A stretch of 64,000 nucleotides of DNA from Oscillibacter valericigenes Sjm18-20 (GCA_000283575.1 AP012044.1:1302001-1366000), one strand, 5' to 3'; counted from the stretch's first letter, positions 17,339-25,511 are shown. Numbers and translations are program-made. The notes: generated by a model from the letters alone, not told the origin.

Positions 17339-17403
17339 GCGCATAGTTTCCTGCCTTTTGCGTAGACTGTCATCACAGGCAGTTTTTGGACGGAGGCGAG
17401 GGC

Positions 17404-17946
17404 ATGGGCAGAGCGGAGCGGCGGCGCAGCTTTTTCTGGGCGCTGAGTGGTTTCCTTTTCACCGTTGCGGCGGGAACGGCGCTGCATTTCCTTTGGCAGT
17501 GGACGGGGCAAAACCGCATTGCGGCGGCTTTTTCCGCCGTGAACGAGTCCACATGGGAACATATGAAGCTGCTGTTTTTTCCGGCGTTTGCGTTCTCTAT
17601 GGTGGAAGTGTGGTTTCGGAACTCCCCCAATTTTCTGGCCGCCCGGGGGCTGTCCCTTTGGGTGGGGACGGCGCTGGTGCCGGTGCTGTTTTACACGTAT
17701 ACCGGGATCACGGGCACTCGTGCCCTTTGGGCGAATATCGCTGTGTTTATCTTCTCCGCGGCGGTGGCTTTCTGGCTGGATTTGTGTCTGAGACGGACGG
17801 GGCGACTTACCTCCGGCTGGCAGCAGGCGGCGGGCCTCGCGGCATTGTGGGCATTGGCGCTTGTATTCGTCCTGTGGACTTATCGCCCGCCTCGTTTGCC
17901 CTTGTTTTGGGACGCGGCGGCGGGAGTTTACGGGATTCCTTCGTAA
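17404..17946 (+). CDS. DUF6512-like membrane protein
   Basis: A 180-residue protein with five or six hydrophobic helices and the conserved-looking segment FSAVNESTWEHMKLLFFPAF. This resembles the DUF6512 family of Clostridia, whose function is unknown. The ATG at 17404 sits 7 nt after GGAGG. An earlier ATG at 17386 is in frame but lacks a site. A terminator follows 15 nt after the stop. Confidence 0.72.
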   Translation: MGRAERRRSFFWALSGFLFTVAAGTALHFLWQWTGQNRIAAAFSAVNESTWEHMKLLFFPAFAFSMVEVWFRNSPNFLAARGLSLWVGTALVPVLFYTYTGITGTRALWANIAVFIFSAAVAFWLDLCLRRTGRLTSGWQQAAGLAALWALALVFVLWTYRPPRLPLFWDAAAGVYGIPS

Positions 17947-17960
17947 ATTATTTGTAAACA

Positions 17961-17994
17961 CCCCCTGAAACGACGGAGTTTCAGGGGGCTTTCT
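17961..17994 (+). terminator. Rho-independent terminator
   Basis: CCCCCTGAAAC pairs with GTTTCAGGGGG around a short GACGGA-type loop, followed by CTTTCTCTT. It ends the DUF6512 transcript immediately before the next promoter. Confidence 0.85.
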
Positions 17995-17995
17995 C

Positions 17996-18025
17996 TTGAC
18001 CCGGGACTTTCTGCGGGAGTATAAT
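17996..18025 (+). promoter_or_regulatory. Sigma-A promoter of the xpaC-telA-TPM operon
   Basis: TTGACC (17996-18001) and a perfect TATAAT (18020-18025) are 18 bp apart, directly after a terminator and 34 nt before the first start codon. Confidence 0.82.
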
Positions 18026-18058
18026 AACTTATTGAATTTTGAGGCGAGGAGGCCTTTT

Positions 18059-18760
18059 ATGACTGCTCATAAACCCGTTGCCCCGTTTTATGCGGTGGCT
18101 GTTGCCGCCCTTGGGTACGCACTTTTGTTTCCCATGTATCAACCCGTTCATTTTGCGCTGCTGGCGGCCATCGCGCTGGCGGTGTTTTTCGGCGTGTCGC
18201 TGCTGTGCAAGGGCGCGGCCCCCAAGGCCGCCGCGGCGGAGCCAAAAGCGGAGGCAAAGCCGGCGGAGGAGAAATCCACCGGAAATGCGGAACTGGACAA
18301 GACGCTGAAGGACGGCCGTCTGGCCCTGGCCGAGATGCGGCGGCTGGATGACAACATTGCGGACCCCGGCATCTCCGCGGACATTGTACGGCTGGAGCAG
18401 GTGTCTCAGAAAATATTTGATTTTGTGAAGGAGCACCCGGACAAGCTCACCCAGATCCGCAAGTTTATGGATTACTACCTTCCCACCACGCTGAAACTTC
18501 TGAACGCCTATGACCGGGCGGCGTCCGCGGGAGTGGAGGGCGAGAATATCAGCTCCCTGCTGACCAAGGTGGAGGGCATGATGCGCACCATCGTGGCGGC
18601 GTTTGAAAAGCAGCTGGACTCCTTGTTCGGCAGCGAGAATCTGGATATCTCTACGGATATCACGGTGCTGGAGACCATGATGGCCCGGGAGGGCCTTGTG
18701 GGCGACCAGCTCCATGCCCAGACGAATCCGCCCGACGGCGATATCAATTTGAAACTATGA
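18059..18760 (+). CDS. XpaC-like protein (5-bromo-4-chloroindolyl phosphate hydrolysis family)
   Basis: Two N-terminal membrane helices (about residues 8-50) are followed by an Ala/Lys/Pro-rich linker and an alpha-helical cytoplasmic domain. The latter contains LAEMRRLDDNIADPGISADIVRLEQVSQKIFDFV and FMDYYLPTTLKLLNAYD, the core of the XpaC family. Its biochemical role is not established; it is commonly found next to telA, as here. The ATG at 18059 follows GAGGAGG by 6 nt. The open frame continues upstream to a TTG that overlaps the promoter and is not used. Confidence 0.87.
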   Translation: MTAHKPVAPFYAVAVAALGYALLFPMYQPVHFALLAAIALAVFFGVSLLCKGAAPKAAAAEPKAEAKPAEEKSTGNAELDKTLKDGRLALAEMRRLDDNIADPGISADIVRLEQVSQKIFDFVKEHPDKLTQIRKFMDYYLPTTLKLLNAYDRAASAGVEGENISSLLTKVEGMMRTIVAAFEKQLDSLFGSENLDISTDITVLETMMAREGLVGDQLHAQTNPPDGDINLKL

Positions 18761-18802
18761 AAAGCAGAGCAATCAAGTGAACGATAAATGGAGGAAGAAA
18801 CA

Positions 18803-19987
18803 ATGTCTGAAGAGAACAGCATGATGCCTGAACTGACTTTGGAACCTACCCAGGCTGCCGCGGCGGCGGAGGCCGTCCCGGAACTGACGCTGGAAAGCGT
18901 CCCGTCTCCCACACCCGCCCCGGCGGCGCCCAAGCCGAAGATTACCCCCGTTCAGATGGATGAGAGCCTTCTGAACGATCAGGAGAAGAAGGCCGTAAAG
19001 GAATTTACCCAAAAAATCGACATCTCCGACTCCAATATGATTTTACAGTATGGCGCGGCGGCCCAAAAAAATGTTGCGGGCTTTTCCGAAAGCGCACTCA
19101 GCTCCGTGAGGACCAAGGATTTGGGCGATGTGGGCAAGTCCCTGTCTCAGCTGGTGGTTGAGCTGAAAGGCTTTGGCGAGGACGAGGATAAAAAGGGCCT
19201 GCTGGGCATGTTTAAAAAGGCCGGCAACAAGGTGGAGACCATGAAGACCCAGTATTCCAAGGTGGAGACCAACGTGGACCGCATTGCCCGGGAGCTGGAG
19301 CAGCATCAGATCGTTCTGATGAAGGACGTGGCCATGTTTGACCAGATGTATGAGCTGAACCTGAAGTATTATAAGGAACTGACCATGTATATTCTGGCGG
19401 GCAAGATGAAGCTGAACGAGTACCGGGCCGGAGAGCTGGAGACGCTGCGCAAAAAGGCGGAAACCAGCGGCGCGCAGGAGGATGCCCAGGCGTACAACGA
19501 CAAGGTCCAGATGTGCGAGCGGTTTGAAAAGAAAATCCACGATCTGGAGCTGACCCGCATGATCTCCGTTCAGATGGGCCCCCAGACTCGTCTGCTGCAA
19601 AATAACGACACGCTGATGGTGGAGAAGATCCAGTCGTCTCTGGTGAACACGATTCCTCTGTGGAAGTCCCAGATGGTTCTGGCTCTGGGGCTGGAGCACT
19701 CCCGCCAGGCCACGGCCGCCCAGTCCGCCGTCACCAATATGACCAACGAGCTATTGAAGAAGAACGCGGATATGCTGAAAATGGGGACCATTGCTACCGC
19801 CAAGGAGTCGGAGCGGTCCGTGGTGGACATTGAGACGCTGCAGCATACCAACCAGCAGCTCATCTCCACGCTGGACGAGGTCATGAACATCCAGCGGGAC
19901 GGCGCGGCCAAGCGCAAGGCCGCCGAGGCGGAGCTGGGCCGCATTGAGGGCGAGCTGAAGCAAAAGCTGATGCAACTGCACAATTGA
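18803..19987 (+). CDS. telA: TelA-like toxic anion resistance protein
   Basis: A 394-residue soluble, almost entirely helical protein of the TelA/KlaA family, associated with tellurite and cell-envelope stress tolerance. An acidic, proline-rich head (to about residue 50) precedes the core with TQKIDISDSNMILQYGAAAQKNVAGFSESALSSVRTKDLGDVG, VETNVDRIARELEQHQ and the C-terminal VDIETLQHTNQQLISTLDEVMNIQRDG. The ATG at 18803 lies 6-8 nt after GGAGGAAG; the in-frame ATG at 18788 overlaps the binding site. Second gene of the operon. Tellurite resistance itself is not demonstrated. Confidence 0.9.
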   Translation: MSEENSMMPELTLEPTQAAAAAEAVPELTLESVPSPTPAPAAPKPKITPVQMDESLLNDQEKKAVKEFTQKIDISDSNMILQYGAAAQKNVAGFSESALSSVRTKDLGDVGKSLSQLVVELKGFGEDEDKKGLLGMFKKAGNKVETMKTQYSKVETNVDRIARELEQHQIVLMKDVAMFDQMYELNLKYYKELTMYILAGKMKLNEYRAGELETLRKKAETSGAQEDAQAYNDKVQMCERFEKKIHDLELTRMISVQMGPQTRLLQNNDTLMVEKIQSSLVNTIPLWKSQMVLALGLEHSRQATAAQSAVTNMTNELLKKNADMLKMGTIATAKESERSVVDIETLQHTNQQLISTLDEVMNIQRDGAAKRKAAEAELGRIEGELKQKLMQLHN

Positions 19988-20063
19988 GCAGACCGCCCGT
20001 CAGCGCGGGGCATCAAGAGACGGAAAAAGTGAGACCGTAGGAATCCGTAAAAAGGGGTAGAAC

Positions 20064-21254
20064 ATGAATTTTTTTCAAAAGCGCGGCGTAGCGGCGGTGG
20101 TCATGCTGCTGGCTCTGGTGGGGGCTGTCGCCATCGGACAGGCAAAAAAGCCCGCCGAAAACACACCGGAGGCGTCCACCAGCGTGGTGGGCAGCTATAC
20201 GTATGTACTGGATGAGAAGGGCGTTTTGTCCGGCGATACCTGCGCGCATATCGACGCTATCAATGCCAGCCTCTTTGCCCAAACCGGGGCGCAGATTGCC
20301 GTGGAGGTGATCTCCACCACCGGGAACACGGAGATCGGGGACTATGCCGCGCAGGAGTTCAACCGTCTTGGCGTGGGCTCCGCGGAGCGGAACAACGGAA
20401 TCCTTCTTCTTCTGGCATTGGATAACTATTACAACGGCCAGCCCGGCGGCGACTACTACATTGGCTGGGGCAGCGGCTTTTCCTCCAACGAGGGTGATTC
20501 CATCAACAGTATCATGAACAGCTACATGGAGGCCGACTTTGCGAAGGGTGACTATGATAACGCTGTTTTGGGTACGTTCAATGCCCTGACGGAGTATTTG
20601 GCGGACGGATACGGCGTCACGGTGAAGGAGAACTACATTCCCGCCGTACGGGATACGTATTCCTCCATCAGCGGAAATTATCGCTCGGAGTCCAGCGGAT
20701 ATTTTGAGCCCGCTGCTTCCGCTCTGCTGGGTCAGGCGATTTTGATGCTGGCGGTGCTGCTGGCGATTTGGGTCCTGCTGGACCGGATGCGGTACAATCG
20801 TTACCGGCGGCGGTATATGCAGCCCGGCATGGGCATACCTACCGTGATGTATTATCCAATTTTTTGGGGACGGCCTCACCGTCCCCGTCCACCACGTCCG
20901 CCTCACCACAACAACCGTCCTCCCAGAGGACCCGGCGATTTTGGCGGCGGCTCCTTTGGGGGTGGTGCGGGACGAGGCGGTTTCGGCGGTGGCTCCTTTG
21001 GGGGTGGCGCGGGCCGAGGCGGCTTCGGCGGAGGCTCCTTTGGGGGCGGTGCGGGACGAGGCGGTTTCGGCGGTGGCTCCTTTGGGGGTGGCGCGGGCCG
21101 AGGCGGCTTCGGCGGAGGTTCCTTTGGAGGAGGCGGCGGCCGAGGCGGCTTCGGCGGAGGTTCCTTTGGAGGAGGCGGCGGCCGCGGCTTTGGTGGTGGC
21201 TTTGGCGGAGGTTTCGGCGGCGGCGGTTTTGGCGGCGGCGGCGGACGCCACTGA
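20064..21254 (+). CDS. TPM-domain protein with glycine-rich repeat tail (YgcG-like)
   Basis: An N-terminal hydrophobic helix, a TPM domain (about residues 50-180: YVLDEKGVLSGDTCAHIDAINASLFAQTGAQIAVEVIST, GVGSAERNNGILLLLALD), a second membrane helix (AILMLAVLLAIWVLLD) and a proline/histidine/arginine-rich stretch. Six tandem 14-residue units of the form GSFGGGAGRGGFGG follow. TPM domains are thought to act in membrane-protein or photosystem repair; here the role is unknown. Third gene of the xpaC-telA operon, followed by a strong terminator. The ATG follows AAAAAGGGG. Confidence 0.87.
   Translation: MNFFQKRGVAAVVMLLALVGAVAIGQAKKPAENTPEASTSVVGSYTYVLDEKGVLSGDTCAHIDAINASLFAQTGAQIAVEVISTTGNTEIGDYAAQEFNRLGVGSAERNNGILLLLALDNYYNGQPGGDYYIGWGSGFSSNEGDSINSIMNSYMEADFAKGDYDNAVLGTFNALTEYLADGYGVTVKENYIPAVRDTYSSISGNYRSESSGYFEPAASALLGQAILMLAVLLAIWVLLDRMRYNRYRRRYMQPGMGIPTVMYYPIFWGRPHRPRPPRPPHHNNRPPRGPGDFGGGSFGGGAGRGGFGGGSFGGGAGRGGFGGGSFGGGAGRGGFGGGSFGGGAGRGGFGGGSFGGGGGRGGFGGGSFGGGGGRGFGGGFGGGFGGGGFGGGGGRH
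20949..21200 (+). repeat. Tandem 42-bp repeats encoding GSFGGGAGRGGFGG
   Basis: About six 42-bp units lie in the 3' part of the TPM gene. Units 1 and 3 match each other, as do units 2 and 4, giving an 84-bp higher-order period. The last two units change GAG to GGG. This looks like recent unit-pair duplication. Confidence 0.8.
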
Positions 21255-21282
21255 GTTTTCTCCAAAAATTCATTTTAATCAA

Positions 21283-21324
21283 GAACGGCGCAGGCATCCT
21301 ATGGAATGCCTGCGCCGTTTTTTG
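21283..21324 (+). terminator. Rho-independent terminator of the telA operon
   Basis: AACGGCGCAGGCA pairs with TGCCTGCGCCGTT around a 10-nt loop, followed by a run of T. Confidence 0.9.
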
Positions 21325-21419
21325 CCAAAGGCAAAACGGAGGATATAAAACTTACCTCAAAAATGCGGACAGCAAAGCAAAGAATTTCAGTATTTAAAAG
21401 CTGAAAAAGTAATGGCAGT

Positions 21420-21449
21420 TTGCGTAATTCTCTGAAAATTACATAGACT
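21420..21449 (+). promoter_or_regulatory. Possible promoter of the polysaccharide deacetylase
   Basis: TTGCGT (21420-21425) and TAGACT (21444-21449) are 18 bp apart, 30 nt upstream of the gene. Confidence 0.4.
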
Positions 21450-21479
21450 GTTTTTTAAAGAATCGAAAGGGTGTGCGGT

Positions 21480-22199
21480 ATGAGGACGCAGCGGGCGGCA
21501 TTTTTAGGGATAATGGCGGCAGCGTTGTTAATTTGCTGTCGGGGAAAAGATGCCGTCCCGGCAGTGGCTCCGGCGGAAATATCAGAGACAAAGTATGTGG
21601 CGCTGACCTTTGACGATGGTCCCCGGGCCTGCACCACGGGTCGGTTGCTGGATGGTCTGCGGGAGCGGGGCGCCAGCGCCACTTTTTTTCTGATCGGTCA
21701 GCAGATTGCCGGAAATGAAGAGCTGGTATGCCGGATGAAAGACGAGGGACATCAGGTTGGGAACCATACGTGGGACCATGTGAAGCTGCAAGGAATATCT
21801 CCGGCAGTGGTATCTGAGGAAATTTCCAGAACCGACAATGCGATTCGGGACATTTTGGGGGATGGAACCTACTGGGTCCGTCCACCCTACGGCCTTTTAA
21901 ATAAAAATCAATACTGCTGCTTTTCAACGCCTCTGGTCCATTGGAGTGTGGACCCGGAGGACTGGAAGCTGAAGAACACACAGAAGGTGACCGCCGCCGT
22001 ATTGAAAAAAGTCCAGCCGGGGGACATTATCCTGCTCCACGATGCTTACCAGACCTCCGTGGACGCGGCGCTCCAGATCGTGGATACACTTGAGGCCGAG
22101 GGATATGAGTTCGTCACGGTGAAGGAACTGCTGGCACTGTACGGCGTCACCCCGCAGGCGGGAAAGTTTTATACCGATACGCGAGAAAAAGCGGGGTGA
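21480..22199 (+). CDS. Polysaccharide deacetylase (carbohydrate esterase 4)
   Basis: A secreted NodB-domain enzyme that removes N-acetyl groups from peptidoglycan or another glycan. A signal peptide with a late ICC (possible lipid attachment) is followed by the CE4 motifs: TFDDGPRACTTGRLLDGL (motif 1, catalytic Asp and metal Asp), HQVGNHTWDH (motif 2, HxxxH), VRPPYGLLN (motif 3), WSVDPEDW (motif 4) and ILLHD (motif 5). All catalytic residues are present. ATG at 21480 has AAAGGGTG upstream; a GTG at 21471 is the alternative. Confidence 0.92.
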   Translation: MRTQRAAFLGIMAAALLICCRGKDAVPAVAPAEISETKYVALTFDDGPRACTTGRLLDGLRERGASATFFLIGQQIAGNEELVCRMKDEGHQVGNHTWDHVKLQGISPAVVSEEISRTDNAIRDILGDGTYWVRPPYGLLNKNQYCCFSTPLVHWSVDPEDWKLKNTQKVTAAVLKKVQPGDIILLHDAYQTSVDAALQIVDTLEAEGYEFVTVKELLALYGVTPQAGKFYTDTREKAG

Positions 22200-22208
22200 A
22201 AAGTTTGC

Positions 22209-22467
22209 TATGCGCCACCCCTTTGGTACTAAAAGCGTAAGTGTAAGACACTGACGGGTGTTTCACATTTGCGCTGATTCTTTTACAACAAGGGAGTAAT
22301 TGGCCTGGATGTGGCTTTTTGGAATGCCCCCTGATACAAGACTACGAAAAGGAAAAACAGACAAGTTGGACTCCATCCGTATTGCCAACTGCAAAATAGA
22401 CAACTGGTTCAAGTTAACGGATTACACACTCCCAGACGAGATATATGCGCAGCTCAGGCTCCTTTGA
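22209..22467 (+). pseudogene. Decayed IS110-family transposase fragment
   Basis: No intact ORF exists here, but pieces of an IS110-type N-terminal domain are legible in shifting frames. From 22309 the frame reads KTDKLDSIRIAN and KIDNWFKLTDYTLPDEIY, a hallmark of that family (the KxDKxD..IA segment), ending at a TGA at 22467. Just upstream, in another frame, CPLIQDYEK fits the preceding NPLLIKxYG stretch, implying a frameshift. From 22209 MRHPFG fits an earlier conserved piece. The C-terminal half is missing. A remnant of an old insertion, not a functional element. Confidence 0.7.
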
Positions 22468-22514
22468 TTTTTCTTAGCAGGTTTTCGTACCAGTGCGCCG
22501 GCATTGTTTGACTG

Positions 22515-22557
22515 CAAAAAAGCGTCTCCGTGAGAATTCTCACGGAGACGCTCTTTT
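22515..22557 (-). terminator. Terminator of secG
   Basis: A perfect palindromic stem AGCGTCTCCGTGAGA/TCTCACGGAGACGCT with minimal loop. On the minus strand it is followed by TTTTTTGC, starting 9 nt after the secG stop. Confidence 0.9.
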
Positions 22558-22565
22558 AAGAGAGA

Positions 22566-22793
22566 TCAGATCACGCTCAAAGCAAAGGTCAGAACAATAA
22601 ATACGGCACCAATCCACTTGGTGGCCCGGGCCAGCTTCGCGTCGGCAGTTTTTGCTTTGTTCTTGGACAGGAAAGAGTCGGCCACACCGCCGATAGAACC
22701 GGATAATCCCGCGCTCTTGCCGGATTGGAGCAACACGACCACAGTCAGGATCAAACCGCACAAAAGCTGCAAAATCGTTACAAAAATCTGCAT
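22566..22793 (-). CDS. secG: Preprotein translocase subunit SecG
   Basis: A 75-residue membrane protein with two helices (residues 3-23 and 57-75), separated by the SecG signature VVVLLQSGKSAGLSGSIGG and the loop containing DSFLSKNKAKT. SecG associates with SecYE and works with SecA, encoded about 4 kb away in this window. Length is normal. The ATG has a GGAGG site 6 nt upstream. Monocistronic, with its own promoter and terminator. Confidence 0.93.
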   Translation of the reverse strand: MQIFVTILQLLCGLILTVVVLLQSGKSAGLSGSIGGVADSFLSKNKAKTADAKLARATKWIGAVFIVLTFALSVI

Positions 22794-22858
22794 TTTAAGA
22801 TTCCTCCAAAAAGATCATTTCCGCAGCAAAAGTGCGGAAGACATATTCACAGACTTGA

Positions 22859-22887
22859 ATTCTATCATAGTTTCAGGGAAATGGCAA
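22859..22887 (-). promoter_or_regulatory. Sigma-A promoter of secG
   Basis: On the minus strand TTGCCA (22882-22887) and TAGAAT (22859-22864) are 17 bp apart. A small hairpin (TTCCGCA/TGCGGAA, 22826-22846) lies in the leader. Confidence 0.7.
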
Positions 22888-22951
22888 GGGATTTTTTGAA
22901 AAAACCGGCCACTTTTCGGGAAAAGCTGTAAAAAGATTTTGGGAAAATAAT

Positions 22952-22991
22952 GGAACGTTTGTTTGTATTCTGCGGATGGATGTGCTATACT
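22952..22991 (+). promoter_or_regulatory. lexA promoter with overlapping LexA (SOS) box
   Basis: TTGTAT (22963-22968) and TATACT (22986-22991) are 17 bp apart. GGAACGTTTGTTTG (22952-22965) matches the Firmicute SOS box CGAAC-N4-GTTCG at all but two positions and overlaps the -35, as expected for autorepression. Confidence 0.65.
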
Positions 22992-23018
22992 ATTTACAAA
23001 GCAATCTGTGTATTTGTA

Positions 23019-23168
23019 CTTCGGCGCCTCGCGCCGAAGAGTCTGGTTCCCGGGTGTGCTGTTAGAGACGGCATACGCATTTCTGCGCGGCTGCATCATC
23101 TGCCACAGCGCGATCCCGCCTCGAGCGCATGCGGTTCGAGGCACCTCTTTCCGGCGCGGGACGCGCCG
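23019..23168 (+). ncRNA. Structured 5' leader of lexA (candidate regulatory RNA)
   Basis: Between the promoter and the lexA start there are about 200 nt with no gene but several GC-rich stems. These are CTTCGGCGC/GCGCCGAAG with a 3-nt loop (23019-23039), GCCTCGA/TCGAGGC (23118-23142) and CGGCGCG/CGCGCCG with a 3-nt loop (23152-23168), with a weaker helix near 23083-23111. No known riboswitch class is recognised. It may be a leader regulating lexA or an independent small RNA. Confidence 0.4.
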
Positions 23169-23197
23169 CATCATAATGAAAGCGGAGGTGCTCTTCC

Positions 23198-23830
23198 ATG
23201 GAGAGGCTTTCCAAAATGCAGCAAAAAATTTACGACTATCTGGTATCCTGCATCCGGGAACAGGGCTATCCGCCCTCCGTCCGGGAGATCGGAGAGGCGG
23301 TGGGCCTGAAATCCCCTTCCACGGTCCACTTTCATCTGAAGCATCTGGAGGAGGCCGGATACATTGAAAAAGGCGCGGGCAAGGGCCGGGCCATTGCCCT
23401 GACTCACCCGGCTCGGGAAGCGGCTGCCACTTTACCCATCTCAGTGGAGGAGGAGCCGAATGCGGGAAAGATTCCCATTGTTGGAAATGTGGCGGCGGGG
23501 AGTCCGATTCTGGCGCAGGAGTGTGTGGAGGATTATCTGACCTTTGATCCGAATGGTCCGGCGGATGAGTATTTTGCGCTCCATGTCCGGGGAGAATCCA
23601 TGATCGATGCGGGAATCCTGAATGGGGACCTGGTGGTAGTGCGCCGCCAGCAGGTTGCCAGCAGCGGGGAGATCGTGGTGGCCATGATTGACGATGAGGC
23701 TACGGTAAAGCGGCTCTCCCGGAAAAACGGGCAGATCTGGCTCCTCCCGGAGAACCCGGAGTATGCGCCCATAGATGGAACCTATGCCCGGATTTTGGGC
23801 AGGGTGACGGCTGTAGTGCGGCGGTACTGA
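23198..23830 (+). CDS. lexA: LexA repressor
   Basis: The SOS-response repressor, self-cleaving when RecA is activated. An N-terminal winged helix (residues 1-70, PPSVREIGEAVGLKSPSTVHFHLKHLEEAGYI) precedes the S24 peptidase domain. The scissile bond is Ala100-Gly101 in NVAAGSP, the nucleophile Ser134 in RGESMIDAGI and the general base Lys171 in DEATVKRL. All catalytic parts are present. The ATG follows AGCGGAGGTGCTCTTCC. The promoter carries its own SOS box. Confidence 0.96.
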   Translation: MERLSKMQQKIYDYLVSCIREQGYPPSVREIGEAVGLKSPSTVHFHLKHLEEAGYIEKGAGKGRAIALTHPAREAAATLPISVEEEPNAGKIPIVGNVAAGSPILAQECVEDYLTFDPNGPADEYFALHVRGESMIDAGILNGDLVVVRRQQVASSGEIVVAMIDDEATVKRLSRKNGQIWLLPENPEYAPIDGTYARILGRVTAVVRRY

Positions 23831-23874
23831 GCGCGGTGCACCGAGGTATGTTGCGCTAATTTGCGGGTAGAATT

Positions 23875-23917
23875 AGAACAGGCAGGCAAAAGTCAGAGAC
23901 TTTTGCCTGCCTGTTCT
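23875..23917. terminator. Perfect 20-bp hairpin between lexA and the peptide-binding lipoprotein
   Basis: A 20-bp perfect stem (23875-23894 with 23898-23917) closes an AGA loop between two convergent genes. U-tracts are weak on both sides, so it may act as a bidirectional terminator or end-protecting structure. Confidence 0.75.
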
Positions 23918-23939
23918 GCTAAAAAAACTCCGGCAGTCC

Positions 23940-25481
23940 TCAGCCGTCCTGCAAATGAACTGTACATTTCGCCAGCTTGTAAAAAGGGTCGGCGGCGGTG
24001 GGTGTCAGGTTTTCCACCGTACCGCGCTGCACCAGAACGGAGACCGTCTTGAAGCAGACCGGCAGGATCGGGGCCTGAGCCTGCAACCGGCGGCAGATGG
24101 CCAGCAGCGCCGATGACCGGTCCCCGGAGGTCTGGCAGGCGTCCAGCAGTCCGTCCAGCGTGGGGTCGGAATAGCCTCCGTAGTTCAGCGCGCCTCCGGT
24201 GGAGAGAAGGGCGTGAAGGTCCCAGTCCGCCGTCAGCTTCACCTCGCCGTAATACAAGTCAAAATTTCCCGCTTTCAAAGCGGCGCTGTATTCCTCCCAG
24301 GGCAGGACGCGAACGTCAATTTTGAGATCAAAAGCCGACAGCTGAGAGGCAATATGCCGGGCGGCGGCCACCTTAAAGCTGCTCTCCTCGTTGACGATCA
24401 TACGCAAAGACACATCCGACCCGGAGGCGCAGCCGGCTGCGGTCATGACCTGCTGGAATGCGTCGTAGGAATAGGTTTTATCCAGAGCGCCCGGATAGTC
24501 AGTCGCCGCAGGGGGCACTGGGAACTGAACGGCCTTTGCGTGGCCGGAGAGGAACGCGCTGACGGTCTGCTCCCGGTCGATGCCCAGACTCAGCGCCTGC
24601 CGCACAGCGGCGCTGGACAGGGCGGAAGAGGCAATGTTGATGCCCACATACTGGAAAATGGTGGAGTCGGCGTCATAAAACTGAACGCTGCCGGTGACGC
24701 TGACTGGGCTGGCCCCGGTGAGGTCGGAGGCCAGAAGCTGCGTTTCATGGGAGGCAAATTGAAAGAGCATAATGTCAGGGTTCTCCGCGGCCCGCAGAAC
24801 AATGTGATCCACAGGCTGCTGTCCGCCCTGCCAGTTGGGGTTGGCGGTGAGGGTGGCGTCTCCGCTGCCGGGGACAAAGCTGTAGGGCCCGGTGCCCACA
24901 GGGACCGAGTCCGCTGTTCCGGATTTTACGATGGGAATATCCAGCAGGGCGGGTAAGTCCGTATTCGGAGCCGAGAGCGTGACCGTTACCGTTCCGTCTC
25001 CCGGCATAATGGAGAGCACATGGTCCAACCGTGCGCCGTACCGCCCGGAGGACTGTGCCCGCCGCAGGGTATCGGCCACGTCGGTGGAGGTAAGGGCGGA
25101 GCCGTCGGAGAACAGCGTGCCGGAAAGGAGCACAAACGTATAGACGGTACCGGTTGGGTCGCAGGAGTAGGAGGAGCAGAGCAGAGGTTGGGGGACAAAG
25201 GCTTCATCCAGTTCGAAAAGCCCCTCGCAAAGCAGCGCAGCCACAGTTTGCTGTACCCCGTCGGGGCAGGTGATGGGGTCCAGGCTCAGTTCTGGGTAGT
25301 AGGGCAGAGCCAGTTCCTCCGGCAAAACAGCGGGTGCCTCCGCGGATTCGGAAGCGGAGGCTGCTGCGTTTGACTGGCCGGGCAGAAGCTCTTCGCTACC
25401 AGAGCCCGACACGGAAGAACAGCCGCTCAGAATCAGTGCCGCGCAGAGCAGGGATATCATGGCTTTTTTAAATTGTTTCAT
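23940..25481 (-). CDS. Peptide/solute-binding lipoprotein, SBP family 5
   Basis: A 513-residue extracytoplasmic substrate-binding lipoprotein (lipobox LILSGC near residue 20, then an acidic Ser/Ala linker) of the OppA/DppA type. Family features include ALLCEGLFELDEAFVPQPLLCSSYSCDPTGTVYTFVLLSGTLFSDGSALTSTDVADTLRRA and AAVRQALSLGIDREQTV. No permease or ATPase genes are next to it, so it is an orphan binding protein; peptide specificity is inferred only from family. It follows pgeF by 30 nt on the same strand and probably shares its transcript. Confidence 0.9.
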   Translation of the reverse strand: MKQFKKAMISLLCAALILSGCSSVSGSGSEELLPGQSNAAASASESAEAPAVLPEELALPYYPELSLDPITCPDGVQQTVAALLCEGLFELDEAFVPQPLLCSSYSCDPTGTVYTFVLLSGTLFSDGSALTSTDVADTLRRAQSSGRYGARLDHVLSIMPGDGTVTVTLSAPNTDLPALLDIPIVKSGTADSVPVGTGPYSFVPGSGDATLTANPNWQGGQQPVDHIVLRAAENPDIMLFQFASHETQLLASDLTGASPVSVTGSVQFYDADSTIFQYVGINIASSALSSAAVRQALSLGIDREQTVSAFLSGHAKAVQFPVPPAATDYPGALDKTYSYDAFQQVMTAAGCASGSDVSLRMIVNEESSFKVAAARHIASQLSAFDLKIDVRVLPWEEYSAALKAGNFDLYYGEVKLTADWDLHALLSTGGALNYGGYSDPTLDGLLDACQTSGDRSSALLAICRRLQAQAPILPVCFKTVSVLVQRGTVENLTPTAADPFYKLAKCTVHLQDG

Positions 25482-25511
25482 ACGTTCTCCGTTCCCAAAA
25501 CAGCTTGCGGT

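Noticed and set aside
20949-21240. CRISPR array suggested by regular repeats
   Set aside because: Units are contiguous, have no spacers and keep a single reading frame encoding Gly-rich repeats.
22300-22470. Intact IS110 insertion sequence
   Set aside because: Only part of the N-terminal domain is legible, with frameshifts and stops; called a remnant instead.
23019-23168. 6S RNA, tmRNA or SRP RNA upstream of lexA
   Set aside because: The stem order and conserved sequence blocks of these RNAs are not present; only a generic structured leader is claimed.
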